A stretch of 64,000 nt of DNA from the NCBI RefSeq assembly GCF_003480915.1, contig NZ_QUKD01000005.1:124001-188000 (forward strand), in the 5' to 3' direction. A program made the position numbers and the translations under genes. The notes below the pieces were generated by a model. That model did not search any database, was not told where the DNA came from, and saw only the letters and a program-made list of their open reading frames with translations. This DNA is from Parabacteroides sp. TM07-1AC (GTDB lineage Bacteria > Bacteroidota > Bacteroidia > Bacteroidales > Tannerellaceae). Below, piece after piece: positions 18,171 through 26,510 of the stretch (within the stretch, counting starts at the first letter, position 1; each line of letters begins with the position of its first letter).

Positions 18171-18944
18171 ATGAAAATCTCCGTTGTCATAAATACTTAT
18201 AATGCAGAAAAGTATCTCGAAAGAGTATTAGAAGCTGTAAAAGGATTCGACGAAATACTTATCTGTGATATGTATAGTACAGATAATACTATTCCAATTG
18301 CACAAAAATATAATTGCACAATCATCTATCACGAGAATACCGGATATGTTGAGCCTGCACGTAATTACGCCATACAATCTGCCAAATATCCTTGGGTATT
18401 GGTCATTGATGCAGACGAAATAGTTCCTCCCGCATTAAAAGATTTCTTATACAAACGGATTCAAGAAGAAAACTGTCCTTCCGGTATTCGCATCCCTATG
18501 AAAAATTATTTCATGGGACGCTTTATGCATTGTGTTTATCCAAGTTACTTGCTGCGTTTTGTAAAAAAGGAAAATACTTATTGGCCTTCTTCTATACATT
18601 CTCAGCCACAAATTAAAGGGAAAATAGAAGTCATCCCTTCAAATAGAAAAGACCTGGCTTTTATACACCTGGCAAATGATTCTGTTTCAACAAATATACG
18701 AAAAACCAACCAATATACTGACAATGAATTGGATAAGCGCAAAAACAATAAATATCCTTTTTGGTCATTAATCGGAGAAACGACTTTTCGCTTTTTCAAA
18801 CTTTATATATTAAAAGGTGGTTTTCGAGATGGCAAAGCAGGATTAACTTATTGCGGATTAAATGCATTTTATAAATTTGCAACTATTGCCAAAATATGGG
18901 AATCCAGAATTTCTGAAAACGAGATAGACCCGGAATTAAAATAA
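18171..18944 (+). CDS. Family 2 glycosyltransferase (WaaE-like)
   Basis: A 257-residue GT-A enzyme. The N terminus ISVVINTYNAEKYLERVL is the nucleotide-binding strand and loop. DMYSTDNT near 33 and IDADEIVP near 78 supply the acidic residues, the latter being the DxD motif. The ending, with SLIGETTFRFFKLYILKGGFRDGKAGL, resembles bacterial LPS-core GT2 enzymes such as WaaE/KdtX, which often close with a membrane-associating aromatic helix. Donor and acceptor are unknown. It sits between two other glycosyltransferase-like genes in an AT-rich operon. Confidence 0.88.
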   Translation: MKISVVINTYNAEKYLERVLEAVKGFDEILICDMYSTDNTIPIAQKYNCTIIYHENTGYVEPARNYAIQSAKYPWVLVIDADEIVPPALKDFLYKRIQEENCPSGIRIPMKNYFMGRFMHCVYPSYLLRFVKKENTYWPSSIHSQPQIKGKIEVIPSNRKDLAFIHLANDSVSTNIRKTNQYTDNELDKRKNNKYPFWSLIGETTFRFFKLYILKGGFRDGKAGLTYCGLNAFYKFATIAKIWESRISENEIDPELK

Positions 18945-18952
18945 AATAGAAA

Positions 18953-19708
18953 ATGGATACAATTACTTTCGAAACCAAATGTTATGAGAATGACTGGGAG
19001 TTCCTTTTACAAACTCCCTATTTGGATCAAATGATACAAAGATGTAATACGACATTTCAACATAAACAATTAATTATTAATAATGTCAACGACCTTCCTT
19101 TAGTATGCAAATTCGCAGATGAGAAAATAAGAAAAGGAGTTATCGACGCCTACTATGTTGCTGAAAATTACGCCCAGGAAGCTCTTGATTTCTTTCAGAT
19201 AGACAAAAAATCATTTGGGAAAGGATATTACTATTCGATAGCTGAACTTGTTGGGATTTATCTAAGTAAAACAACTTATCATCTGCATTTTTCGAGTGAC
19301 GCAAGAATGGAGAAAGCACCTTCTACTGATTGGATTTCAGAAGCAATCAAACTAATGAATGAACATACGGACTTTGCCGTTGCCAATCCTGTGTGGAACC
19401 ATAAATATAAAGAAGCTGCACACGAATCCATTGATGAAACAGAAAACTTTTACATTGGATATGGTTTTTCAGACCAATGCTACCTAGTTAAAAACGACAT
19501 ATTCAAACAACCCATTTATAATGAATACAATGAAGAGTCCAGCAGATATCCTGTATATGGTGGAGAATTATTTGAAAAAAGAGTCGATAGCTTTATGAGA
19601 AATCATGAAATGAAACGCCTTACCCACAAACAAGTCAGTTATATTCATCAAAACTTTCCCAAAACCCCCATACTGAAGAAGATCAAAAAGATAAGTCTCA
19701 ATTCATAA
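18953..19708 (+). CDS. Putative glycosyltransferase-like protein of the surface-glycan block
   Basis: A 251-residue soluble protein with no signal peptide. It begins with beta strands (TITFETKCYENDWEFLL) and has HLHFSSDARME near 112-122, which could be a GT-A metal-binding acidic motif, then WISEAIKLM and VANPVWN. This layout resembles glycosyltransferases that lack the standard signature, but I cannot name a family. It is the third gene of the AT-rich operon and converges with the kinase gene on the other strand with an 11-bp overlap. Function by association: glycan assembly. Confidence 0.6.
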   Translation: MDTITFETKCYENDWEFLLQTPYLDQMIQRCNTTFQHKQLIINNVNDLPLVCKFADEKIRKGVIDAYYVAENYAQEALDFFQIDKKSFGKGYYYSIAELVGIYLSKTTYHLHFSSDARMEKAPSTDWISEAIKLMNEHTDFAVANPVWNHKYKEAAHESIDETENFYIGYGFSDQCYLVKNDIFKQPIYNEYNEESSRYPVYGGELFEKRVDSFMRNHEMKRLTHKQVSYIHQNFPKTPILKKIKKISLNS

Positions 19709-20399
19709 ACTTATCTTTATAAAAACGAATCCTTTCCCAAGCATGTTCCATATTATAGCCCGCTTCTTTGGCATAAGCCAAAGCTACTCTCTTATATCCA
19801 TTATCATCAAACCAAAGCCGATTCAAACTTTTATATCCTTCTTCTTCTGAAATAACACCAAATTTCATCCGGTTTATATCTACTAATGAAAAATATATTT
19901 CACCATTACGATAAGCGAACAATATATTCCCTGGAGAATAGTCTTTATGCAACACTCCTTTCTTATGCATATCAGCTGTAAACTTACCGAATGCATCCAA
20001 TACCCCAACAGGTTCACCATTCCCGAAACCCGAACAAAAACAACGGATTTCTTTCATCCCTTTTTCTTCTAAAGTAATATAATAGGAATAAGACAATCCC
20101 CAGTAATATTCTTCTATATAAGCAACCGGATATGGCGTATTTATTCCAAACTCTACCAGCCTCAATCCATTTAGGTAAGAACGTGTTGCCTTAGACGAAC
20201 GAAAGGAAACATAAATAAATCGGTTTATCCAATTCGGTCTTTTAAATCTTTTAACAATAAAGGAAATACCTTTTATCTGAAAACGTTTTAAAACATTTCT
20301 TCCTTGAAAAATTATTTCGCCTTCCTGTTCAAAAACTTCAGGCAATGTAGCGATAAATGTTTGAAACTCTTTATATAAAGGATTTATTACGATTTTCAT
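19698..20399 (-). CDS. Lipopolysaccharide kinase, Kdo/WaaP-like
   Basis: A 233-residue protein-kinase-fold enzyme from the ATG at 20399, which overlaps the stop of the upstream GT9 gene as ATGA. HKDYSPGNILF near residue 153 is the catalytic loop (HxDxxxxN) and VDINRMKF near 174 takes the place of DFG. FIVKRFKRPNWINRF near 35-50 supplies the conserved lysine strand. It probably phosphorylates a sugar of the lipid A-core region at the inner membrane. It is the last gene of the DUF4254-GT9-kinase operon and more AT-rich than the GT9 gene. Confidence 0.8.
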   Translation of the reverse strand: MKIVINPLYKEFQTFIATLPEVFEQEGEIIFQGRNVLKRFQIKGISFIVKRFKRPNWINRFIYVSFRSSKATRSYLNGLRLVEFGINTPYPVAYIEEYYWGLSYSYYITLEEKGMKEIRCFCSGFGNGEPVGVLDAFGKFTADMHKKGVLHKDYSPGNILFAYRNGEIYFSLVDINRMKFGVISEEEGYKSLNRLWFDDNGYKRVALAYAKEAGYNMEHAWERIRFYKDKFMN

Positions 20400-21421
20400 A
20401 TTATTTCTTTTATCTTTCCTACTATCCTCTCCGGTGTTATCTGCATCATACAGGCCCAATCGCCCCGAAAACAGGGTTTCTGTCCGAATACGGAACAAGG
20501 ACGGCACGGCAGATCCAGCTGAACAGCATTCTTCGGATCCTGGTGATAACCATAGAATCCCGCATACGGATGAGTCGCTCCCCAAATAGAGACCACTTTC
20601 GTTCCGACCAAAGAGGCAAAATGCATATTGGCGGAATCCATGCAGAGCAATACATCCAGCCGGCTGATCAAAGCCAGTTCGTTATCCAGTGAATAGCGTC
20701 CGACAAGACTTTTCACACGCGGATACTGGAATGCCCATTGTTCCAGGACAGCTTCCTCGTAACCACGTCCTCCCAACAGAAAGATCGTGTAATCTTCATT
20801 TTCGGAGAGACGGGCAACCACCTGCTCCATATCATCTATCGGATATATTTTTCCCCGGTGCTTGGCAAAAGGAGCAATCCCGATCCATTTGCCGTTTTTC
20901 GTACCGGCCACCGCTTCCATAGCCGAGAGGTCAGCGGGATGCGATTCATAAAGGGAAGTAAACGTTTCCGTATAGTTCAATCCGGCAGCCCGAAACACAT
21001 CGGCATAACGTTCAATTACCGGACGCAAAGGTTTCAGTTTCTTATGATTGCGATCTGTCAAGTTTTTCCGTTCCTTCCTAGCCTTGTCTACGACATAGAC
21101 CTTTTTCCCTTTTATCCGGAATAAGCTACGGATGATGATCGTACGGATCACATTATGCAGATCCAATACCATATCATACTCAAACTTAACTAAAGCAGAA
21201 GCAAACCGGAGCAGTCCAGGTAAGGTCTTTTCCGCAGCCTTTGTATTGATACCTATCACGTCTACATTCGCCGGTCGGTTCATGAAGACGGGTATCAGGA
21301 AAGCCTGCGTAAGAACAGTAAACGTATCCTGCGGATTCGCTTTGGCGGCAGAGTAAATCACCGGAACCGTCATAGCGACATCGCCTATAGCTGAAAGTCG
21401 TATAACAAGTATTTTTGCCAT
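20396..21421 (-). CDS. Glycosyltransferase family 9 (heptosyltransferase-like)
   Basis: A 341-residue GT-B enzyme. The N terminus KILVIRLSAIGDVAMTVPVI is the classic GT9/heptosyltransferase opening. IGIAPFAKHRGKIYP near 163 and VVSIWGATHPYAGFYG near 275 are the C-terminal nucleotide-sugar-binding signatures, preceded by LCMDSANMHFAS. It transfers a sugar, not necessarily heptose, onto the LPS inner core. It overlaps the DUF4254 stop by 1 nt and the kinase start by 4 nt, indicating translational coupling. Confidence 0.9.
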   Translation of the reverse strand: MAKILVIRLSAIGDVAMTVPVIYSAAKANPQDTFTVLTQAFLIPVFMNRPANVDVIGINTKAAEKTLPGLLRFASALVKFEYDMVLDLHNVIRTIIIRSLFRIKGKKVYVVDKARKERKNLTDRNHKKLKPLRPVIERYADVFRAAGLNYTETFTSLYESHPADLSAMEAVAGTKNGKWIGIAPFAKHRGKIYPIDDMEQVVARLSENEDYTIFLLGGRGYEEAVLEQWAFQYPRVKSLVGRYSLDNELALISRLDVLLCMDSANMHFASLVGTKVVSIWGATHPYAGFYGYHQDPKNAVQLDLPCRPCSVFGQKPCFRGDWACMMQITPERIVGKIKEII

Positions 21422-22026
21422 TATTTTTTACCGTATAATACAGGATTCAAGGCCGGATCATTATACATTTTCATCTGTTTGTACACTTTCATGTACTTGC
21501 GTCCTTCCTTGATATCGGTCAGTAATTGATCCAAAGCTGTTGAAAGGTCGTTTTTTTGTTCCAGCAATACTTTCAGTTTTTCTTCACATTTGGCTTTATG
21601 CTCAGCAGTCGCATCGGGGCGATTCACCTCTTCGGCCATATGGTAGATCTTGAGTGTCAGGATAGACAGACGGTCTACCGCCCATGCCGGACTCTCCGTA
21701 TTGATCGTTGCGTCCGGCAATACCTTTACTTCTTTGTATTTATCCAGAAAGAAACTATCGATCAGTTCCACCAGATCAGTACGGTCCTGATTGGATTTGT
21801 CTATACGCCGCTTGATCGCAATTGCTTCGACCGGGTCGATCGCCGGATTACGGATGATATCTTCCAGATGCCATTGCACTGCATCAATCCAGTTCTTCAA
21901 ATAAAGATAAAACTCGATACTTTTCACCTCATACGGATTATGCATAGTTGCATCCACATCATCAGAAACATGATACGCTTTCGTAGCCTGTTCAAATATC
22001 CGGTAACACTGTTCGCTGAAATTCAT
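21421..22026 (-). CDS. DUF4254 protein
   Basis: A 201-residue, mostly helical cytoplasmic protein with no signal peptide. The pattern, including WHLEDIIRNP, IDKSNQDRTDLVE and SPAWAVDRLSILTLKIYHM, fits the DUF4254 family, found in Bacteroidota next to LPS-core glycosyltransferases. The biochemical function is unknown to me. It starts the DUF4254-GT9-kinase operon behind its own promoter, and genetic linkage points to lipid A-core assembly. Confidence 0.82.
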   Translation of the reverse strand: MNFSEQCYRIFEQATKAYHVSDDVDATMHNPYEVKSIEFYLYLKNWIDAVQWHLEDIIRNPAIDPVEAIAIKRRIDKSNQDRTDLVELIDSFFLDKYKEVKVLPDATINTESPAWAVDRLSILTLKIYHMAEEVNRPDATAEHKAKCEEKLKVLLEQKNDLSTALDQLLTDIKEGRKYMKVYKQMKMYNDPALNPVLYGKK

Positions 22027-22060
22027 AAATAATCGTTTTGCTTTCTGTAAATACTGTTGA

Positions 22061-22122
22061 CAAAGGTAGAAAATCTTTTTATATGGGCAATGTTATCAAT
22101 CGCATAGAAAGCATTACCTTTG
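22061..22122. promoter_or_regulatory. Divergent promoters of the DUF4254 operon and pdxB
   Basis: CAAAGGTA at 22061-22068 reads TACCTTTG on the minus strand (TSS near 22054). TACCTTTG at 22115-22122 on the plus strand serves pdxB (TSS near 22129, short leader to ATG 22151). Confidence 0.7.
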
Positions 22123-22150
22123 TCCGTGTATACAGTAACATACGGGCAAA

Positions 22151-23254
22151 ATGAAAATAGTAGCAGATAATACGGTTCCCTACCTGAAAGGTATAGCCGA
22201 ACCGATTGCAGATATAAAATACCTCAACTCAAACGAGTTTTCTCCTTCAACCATTCATGATGCCGACGCCCTGATTGTACGAAGCATCGACAAATGTACC
22301 CGCGAATTATTGGAAGGAAGCCGTGTCAAGCTGATCACGACAGCAACTATCGGCTTTGACCACATCGATATAAAGTATTGTGATGAAGCGGGCATCACCT
22401 GGAAAAATGCTCCGGGATGCAATGCCGTTTCAGTCGCTCAATACGTTTTATCTTCACTGATCGTCATCGGACTTCGCAGGAACGAACCGTTACAGGGGAA
22501 AACAATCGGGATAATCGGCGTAGGGCATGTAGGGAAAGAACTGGAGAAGCTTTGCACAGCCTACGGCATGCGCATTTTACGCAATGACCCGCCGCGGGCT
22601 GAAGCAGAGGGCGAGACCGGATTTGTTTCGCTGAAGACGATCGCCGAAGAAGCTGATATTATCTCCTTCCATACGCCGCTGACAAAGGAAGGGCCTTATG
22701 CAACCCGTCACCTGGCAGACGAAGATTTTTTCAACAAAACATGTAAAAAGCCCTGGATTGTAAATGCTTCAAGAGGAGCTGTACACGATACGATGGCATT
22801 GATAGAAGCCCTGAAATCAGGAAAAATCAGCGAAGCAGTGATCGACTGCTGGGAAAACGAACCGGCGATCGACCGCGAATTGTTAAGTTTGGCAGCCATA
22901 GCCACTCCTCATATTGCCGGATTCTCTGCCGATGGCAAAGCCAACGGGACCCGCACCTGCCTGGAAAATATCGAACGCTTTTTCGGTCTACACATAGAAA
23001 AGCTGAATGAAGTCGTACCTCCCGATCCGGTCGATCCGGTAATCGATTTGGCCGAAGTAACGGAACATCGTATCGAACAGGCAATCTTCCGGAGCTTCGA
23101 TCCGCTTGTTGTCGACAAGGCTTTACGGGATACGCCCGAAAGGTTCGAATGGTTTCGTGCAAACTACAGTCATCCGCGGGAGTTTGCCGCCTATAAGGTC
23201 AAGAATACGACAGATAAGGAAAGAATGCTTCTGAACAAGCTAGGGTTCCGATAA
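22151..23254 (+). CDS. pdxB: Erythronate-4-phosphate dehydrogenase
   Basis: A 367-residue D-2-hydroxyacid dehydrogenase of the DXP-dependent vitamin B6 pathway. The opening MKIVADNTVPYLKG and ATIGFDHID are typical of PdxB. GKTIGIIGVGHVGKELEKL near 118-136 is the NAD-binding fold. VNASRGAVHD carries the catalytic arginine, and ATPHIAGFSADGKANGT carries the catalytic histidine with the PdxB-specific extension. The C-terminal dimerisation domain is present, so the length is normal. It is transcribed alone; a repeat array follows the stop codon. Confidence 0.94.
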   Translation: MKIVADNTVPYLKGIAEPIADIKYLNSNEFSPSTIHDADALIVRSIDKCTRELLEGSRVKLITTATIGFDHIDIKYCDEAGITWKNAPGCNAVSVAQYVLSSLIVIGLRRNEPLQGKTIGIIGVGHVGKELEKLCTAYGMRILRNDPPRAEAEGETGFVSLKTIAEEADIISFHTPLTKEGPYATRHLADEDFFNKTCKKPWIVNASRGAVHDTMALIEALKSGKISEAVIDCWENEPAIDRELLSLAAIATPHIAGFSADGKANGTRTCLENIERFFGLHIEKLNEVVPPDPVDPVIDLAEVTEHRIEQAIFRSFDPLVVDKALRDTPERFEWFRANYSHPREFAAYKVKNTTDKERMLLNKLGFR

Positions 23255-23321
23255 TAAAGGAAAAAGCAAATGAACACATTTCTTTTTATACACGGATTCA
23301 ATGAAATTTGTCAGCGACATT

Positions 23322-23414
23322 CTTGCCTGTCGACAACTGTCGGCAAGCCTGTTGACAATTATGAACAAGCTTGCCGATAATTGTCGACAGGCTTGTTCAT
23401 AATTATCGACAAGC
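23322..23414. repeat. Array of degenerate 22-bp units with dyad symmetry
   Basis: Units start at 23322, 23344, 23366 and 23388, with a partial fifth at 23410; each is exactly 22 bp and most begin CAAGC or CAGGC and end in TCGA or TGAA. The units also pair with one another: 23347-23362 and 23377-23392 form a 16-bp stem with one G-T mismatch, and TGTCGACA palindromes recur. It lies between pdxB and the MFS gene. It is not a CRISPR, since there are no spacers. Confidence 0.85.
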
Positions 23415-23515
23415 AAAAACATTGGCAACCAAACAGGCAGACATAACGGCGAAAATATTGTATATACGCTACTTATTTACAAAATGACAAGAAGTTATCC
23501 TAACAACTCACTGCA

Positions 23516-24715
23516 ATGGCAAAAGATAAATTAGTATCACCCGGTTTTTGTTATATATTGGCAGCAAACTTCCTGCTGTTTTTTGCCTTCTACCTCATTT
23601 TGCCCATCCTACCGTTCTACCTGCAGGAGCGGTTCATGGCAGACAAGTCGATGATCGGAATTATCCTGTCCTGCTACACGATAGCGGCTCTTTGTATCCG
23701 TCCGTTTTCGGGATATCTGCTGGATACGTTTGCGCGCCGTCCGCTGTATTTGCTGGCTTACGTCCTGTTCATGATCATTTTTGCCGGATATATGGTTGCC
23801 AGCCTGTTGAGTATATTCATCGTGCTGCGTATCCTGCATGGGTTCGCTTTCGGGATGGTGACGGTTTCGGGTAATACGATCGTGATCGATATTCTGCCCT
23901 CTTCCAGGCGCGGTGAAGGGATCGGCTATTATGGACTGGCGAACAACCTGGCGATGAGTTTCGGTCCGATGATCGGGCTGTTCATGCATACCAGCTTCAG
24001 CTACGAAGTGATCTTCGGTTGTTCACTGGTCTCTTGTTTCCTGGGATTTATCATGGCATACTTGGTCAAAACGCCCTACAAGCAACCGGTAAAGAAAGAA
24101 CCGATCTCGCTCGACCGCTTCTTCCTGATGAAAGGAGGTTGGGCAGGCATCTCTCTGCTGATGCTATCCATTCCTTACGGAATGACGACCACCTATGTCG
24201 CCATGTATGCGGATGAGATAGGGATTTCCGTTAATTCGGGGCTTTACTTTACCTTTATGGCAATAGGTCTCGCCATATCACGGTTGTTCTCCGGACGGCA
24301 GGTCGACAAAGGGCGTATCACGTTGGTTATCACTTTGGGTATGTATCTGGCCTGTGCCAGTTTCTTTGCCCTGGCATCATTGGAAACACTGATGAAATGG
24401 AATCCGGTATTCACCTCTTATTTATACATTGTCATTGCCCTGTCGCAAGGAGTGGCTTTCGGTACGATGTTTCCGGCATTCAATACCCTGTTCGTAAATC
24501 TGGCACCCAACAGTCAGCGCGGAACAGCAACCTCGACCTATCTGACCAGCTGGGATGTTGGTATCGGCATCGGTTTGATGATCGGCGGAAGCATTGCACA
24601 GGAGTTCGGCGGGTTCAATTATGCCTATCTGTTCGGGGCCTGCCTGACGGTATTGTCGACCTTCTTTTTCATTCTCAAAGCAGGCCCCCATTTCAACAGA
24701 AACAAATTGCGGTAG
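23516..24715 (+). CDS. MFS transporter, probable drug or metabolite exporter
   Basis: A 399-residue inner-membrane protein with twelve predicted hydrophobic segments. GYLLDTFARRPLYL near 62-75 is the loop 2-3 motif A of major facilitator proteins; GNTIVIDILPSSRRGEG is the matching loop after TM4. The arrangement resembles the drug:H+ antiporter families (YfcJ/Bcr-like). The substrate is unknown. It converges with the methyltransferase gene downstream. No clear -7 box is seen upstream, but the 22-bp repeat array lies about 100 bp before it and could be part of its control region. Confidence 0.88.
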   Translation: MAKDKLVSPGFCYILAANFLLFFAFYLILPILPFYLQERFMADKSMIGIILSCYTIAALCIRPFSGYLLDTFARRPLYLLAYVLFMIIFAGYMVASLLSIFIVLRILHGFAFGMVTVSGNTIVIDILPSSRRGEGIGYYGLANNLAMSFGPMIGLFMHTSFSYEVIFGCSLVSCFLGFIMAYLVKTPYKQPVKKEPISLDRFFLMKGGWAGISLLMLSIPYGMTTTYVAMYADEIGISVNSGLYFTFMAIGLAISRLFSGRQVDKGRITLVITLGMYLACASFFALASLETLMKWNPVFTSYLYIVIALSQGVAFGTMFPAFNTLFVNLAPNSQRGTATSTYLTSWDVGIGIGLMIGGSIAQEFGGFNYAYLFGACLTVLSTFFFILKAGPHFNRNKLR

Positions 24716-24749
24716 ATGAACGATCCGTTCACCTCCGCTATTTGCCGGT

Positions 24750-25817
24750 TCAAAGCTGAATCGGATAAGTTCCGTATTCCTTCACGGTCTCAATCAAACA
24801 TTTGACATTCTCATACGGGATCAGATCGTGTATGCTATGATCCGTCGCAATAATATAACCTCCGTCGGCTCCGGCTTCCTTTATACATTCCAAAACTTCT
24901 TTCCTTACATCTTCAGGGTCTGCAGATGCCATTGTTATTTTATTATTGATATTACCGACAGGAGTCAGCTTTCCCTTATATTTTTCCTTCACCTTTTTCA
25001 GGTCCATACCGGCGGCACGTTCTACAGGATGCAGTCCGTCTATTCCACAATCGACCAGATCGTCCAATACGTCCCATATTCTTCCGTCATTATGCATGAT
25101 CACCGGAACGCCCGTCTCCTTTATGCCTTCTACCAACCGTCTGAAATACGGGACAAAAAATGTACGGAAATCATCCGGAGAGATTAATAACGAATTCGTA
25201 CCTCCCCAGTCGTCCGAAATCTGTACACAATCGACACCGCCATCCGCTATCGCCAGGCGAATAACGTCCAACGTCCATTTCAGCACGGCTTCATTCATTT
25301 CATGGATCATTTCCGGATCTGTATACATCGTGATCGACAAAGTTTCAAAATCCATGATATACCACGATAACATCGTGAACGGACCGAGGGCACCCAGGAC
25401 TATAGCCAGATCACCGGAATTGGCCCCTTTTGTATCTTTAAAAATCCGGAGCCTGTATGGCGTATCCACCGGCGGAAAATTATACTTTTCCCAATCTTCC
25501 CGGCTTTTTACAGGCGTATCGATCTGGGCTATGATCGGCCAGCCGTTTTTACGATACGTAACTCCCCATTCATCTTTATAAATCTCATCCTTTTCATGAG
25601 GTGTTTCTTCAATGCCACAGAAACCGTTAATGGGAGTCCATATGGCATCTATACCCAGTTTCGCAGCCAGTTCGGCCTGCGCCTTTCCTTCATAAAGGAT
25701 TGTGTTATATCCTAAAACTTCCTTTAAAAGCTTTTGGCTGAAAAGATGTTCCGTAATAGGTATTCTATCAGGAACGCCGCCATTCAAAGCGGTCAGAAAA
25801 CGTTCTCTTGGTGTCAT
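24750..25817 (-). CDS. UroD-family (MtaA/CmuA-like) cobalamin methyltransferase
   Basis: A 355-residue TIM-barrel protein of the uroporphyrinogen decarboxylase superfamily. It opens MTPRERFLTALNGGVPDRIP, the MtaA/CmuA type of start, and has VPVIMHNDGRIWDVLDDL near 235, the position of the zinc-binding HxC motif; here the cysteine is replaced (HND), which is unusual. It lies 1 bp after the corrinoid protein gene, which indicates methyl transfer rather than heme synthesis. It probably moves a methyl group between a corrinoid protein and a thiol or tetrahydrofolate-type acceptor. Substrate unknown. Confidence 0.85.
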   Translation of the reverse strand: MTPRERFLTALNGGVPDRIPITEHLFSQKLLKEVLGYNTILYEGKAQAELAAKLGIDAIWTPINGFCGIEETPHEKDEIYKDEWGVTYRKNGWPIIAQIDTPVKSREDWEKYNFPPVDTPYRLRIFKDTKGANSGDLAIVLGALGPFTMLSWYIMDFETLSITMYTDPEMIHEMNEAVLKWTLDVIRLAIADGGVDCVQISDDWGGTNSLLISPDDFRTFFVPYFRRLVEGIKETGVPVIMHNDGRIWDVLDDLVDCGIDGLHPVERAAGMDLKKVKEKYKGKLTPVGNINNKITMASADPEDVRKEVLECIKEAGADGGYIIATDHSIHDLIPYENVKCLIETVKEYGTYPIQL

Positions 25818-25818
25818 A

Positions 25819-26490
25819 TCAATTGGCTGCTAACCGGTTTAAAATTTCAACTAACTTTTGAGGTTCTTCCGTATAATAATCCACGCCTATCTTTTGGGCG
25901 AAATCACCGTTCACGGGTGCACCTCCTACAAATGTTTTTACCTTTGGAAATTCTGCCTTAATAGCCTCATTGATCGGCCCCATATTGACCATCGTTGTCG
26001 TCAGCAAGGCAGACATACCGACAAAAGCATCCGGATTTTTCCGGACAGCTTCCACAAAAGTCTCTTTCGAAACGTCCACTCCCAGATCGATAACCTCATA
26101 ACCGTTTCCTTCGACCATCATACAGACCAGGTTTTTGCCGATATCATGCAAATCCCCTTGTACCGTACCAACGATAAACTTCCCTTTCCGCTTAACAGAA
26201 CCGTCTGCAAAGTATTTTTTCAAATGGTTCATACCGCTGCTCATCGCTTTGGCACTCATCAGTACCTGCGGTACAAATACCTTGTTTTCCTTAAACTTAA
26301 CGCCTGTGCGATTCATTCCGGCAATCAGTCCTTCGGTCAGCACCTCATTCGGTGAATATCCTTCTGCCAGAGCGGCAGCTGTCAACTCGTCGGCACCGTC
26401 CTCTCCTTTCATCGTCGGCGGATAAGGAGTGGCGGCATTGATCTTGCCGACTTCTACACAATACGCTATTTTTTCAAAAATAGTTTCCAT
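25819..26490 (-). CDS. Corrinoid (methyl-B12) carrier protein, MtmC/MtbC-like
   Basis: A 223-residue cytoplasmic protein with an N-terminal helical cap (about 1-90, VLTEGLIAGMNRTGVKF, VPQVLMSAKAM) and a Rossmann-like B12 domain. GDLHDIGKNLVCMM near 120-133 contains the DxHxxG motif whose histidine is the lower cobalt ligand; VGMSALLTTTM and FVGGAPVN complete the cobalamin pocket. Architecture and length match the small corrinoid proteins of methylamine/methanol/aromatic demethylase systems. It is the middle gene between two UroD-type methyltransferases, which probably methylate and demethylate it. Confidence 0.93.
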   Translation of the reverse strand: METIFEKIAYCVEVGKINAATPYPPTMKGEDGADELTAAALAEGYSPNEVLTEGLIAGMNRTGVKFKENKVFVPQVLMSAKAMSSGMNHLKKYFADGSVKRKGKFIVGTVQGDLHDIGKNLVCMMVEGNGYEVIDLGVDVSKETFVEAVRKNPDAFVGMSALLTTTMVNMGPINEAIKAEFPKVKTFVGGAPVNGDFAQKIGVDYYTEEPQKLVEILNRLAAN

Positions 26491-26510
26491 AATGTATCAA
26501 TTTAGTATGT

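Noticed and set aside
23322..23414. CRISPR array
   Set aside because: Units are contiguous and degenerate with no unique spacers, and there are no cas genes. The same applies to the arrays at 45366, 57388 and 63228.
24750..25817. Uroporphyrinogen decarboxylase of heme synthesis (hemE)
   Set aside because: The start and the operon with a corrinoid protein point to the methyltransferase branch of the superfamily.
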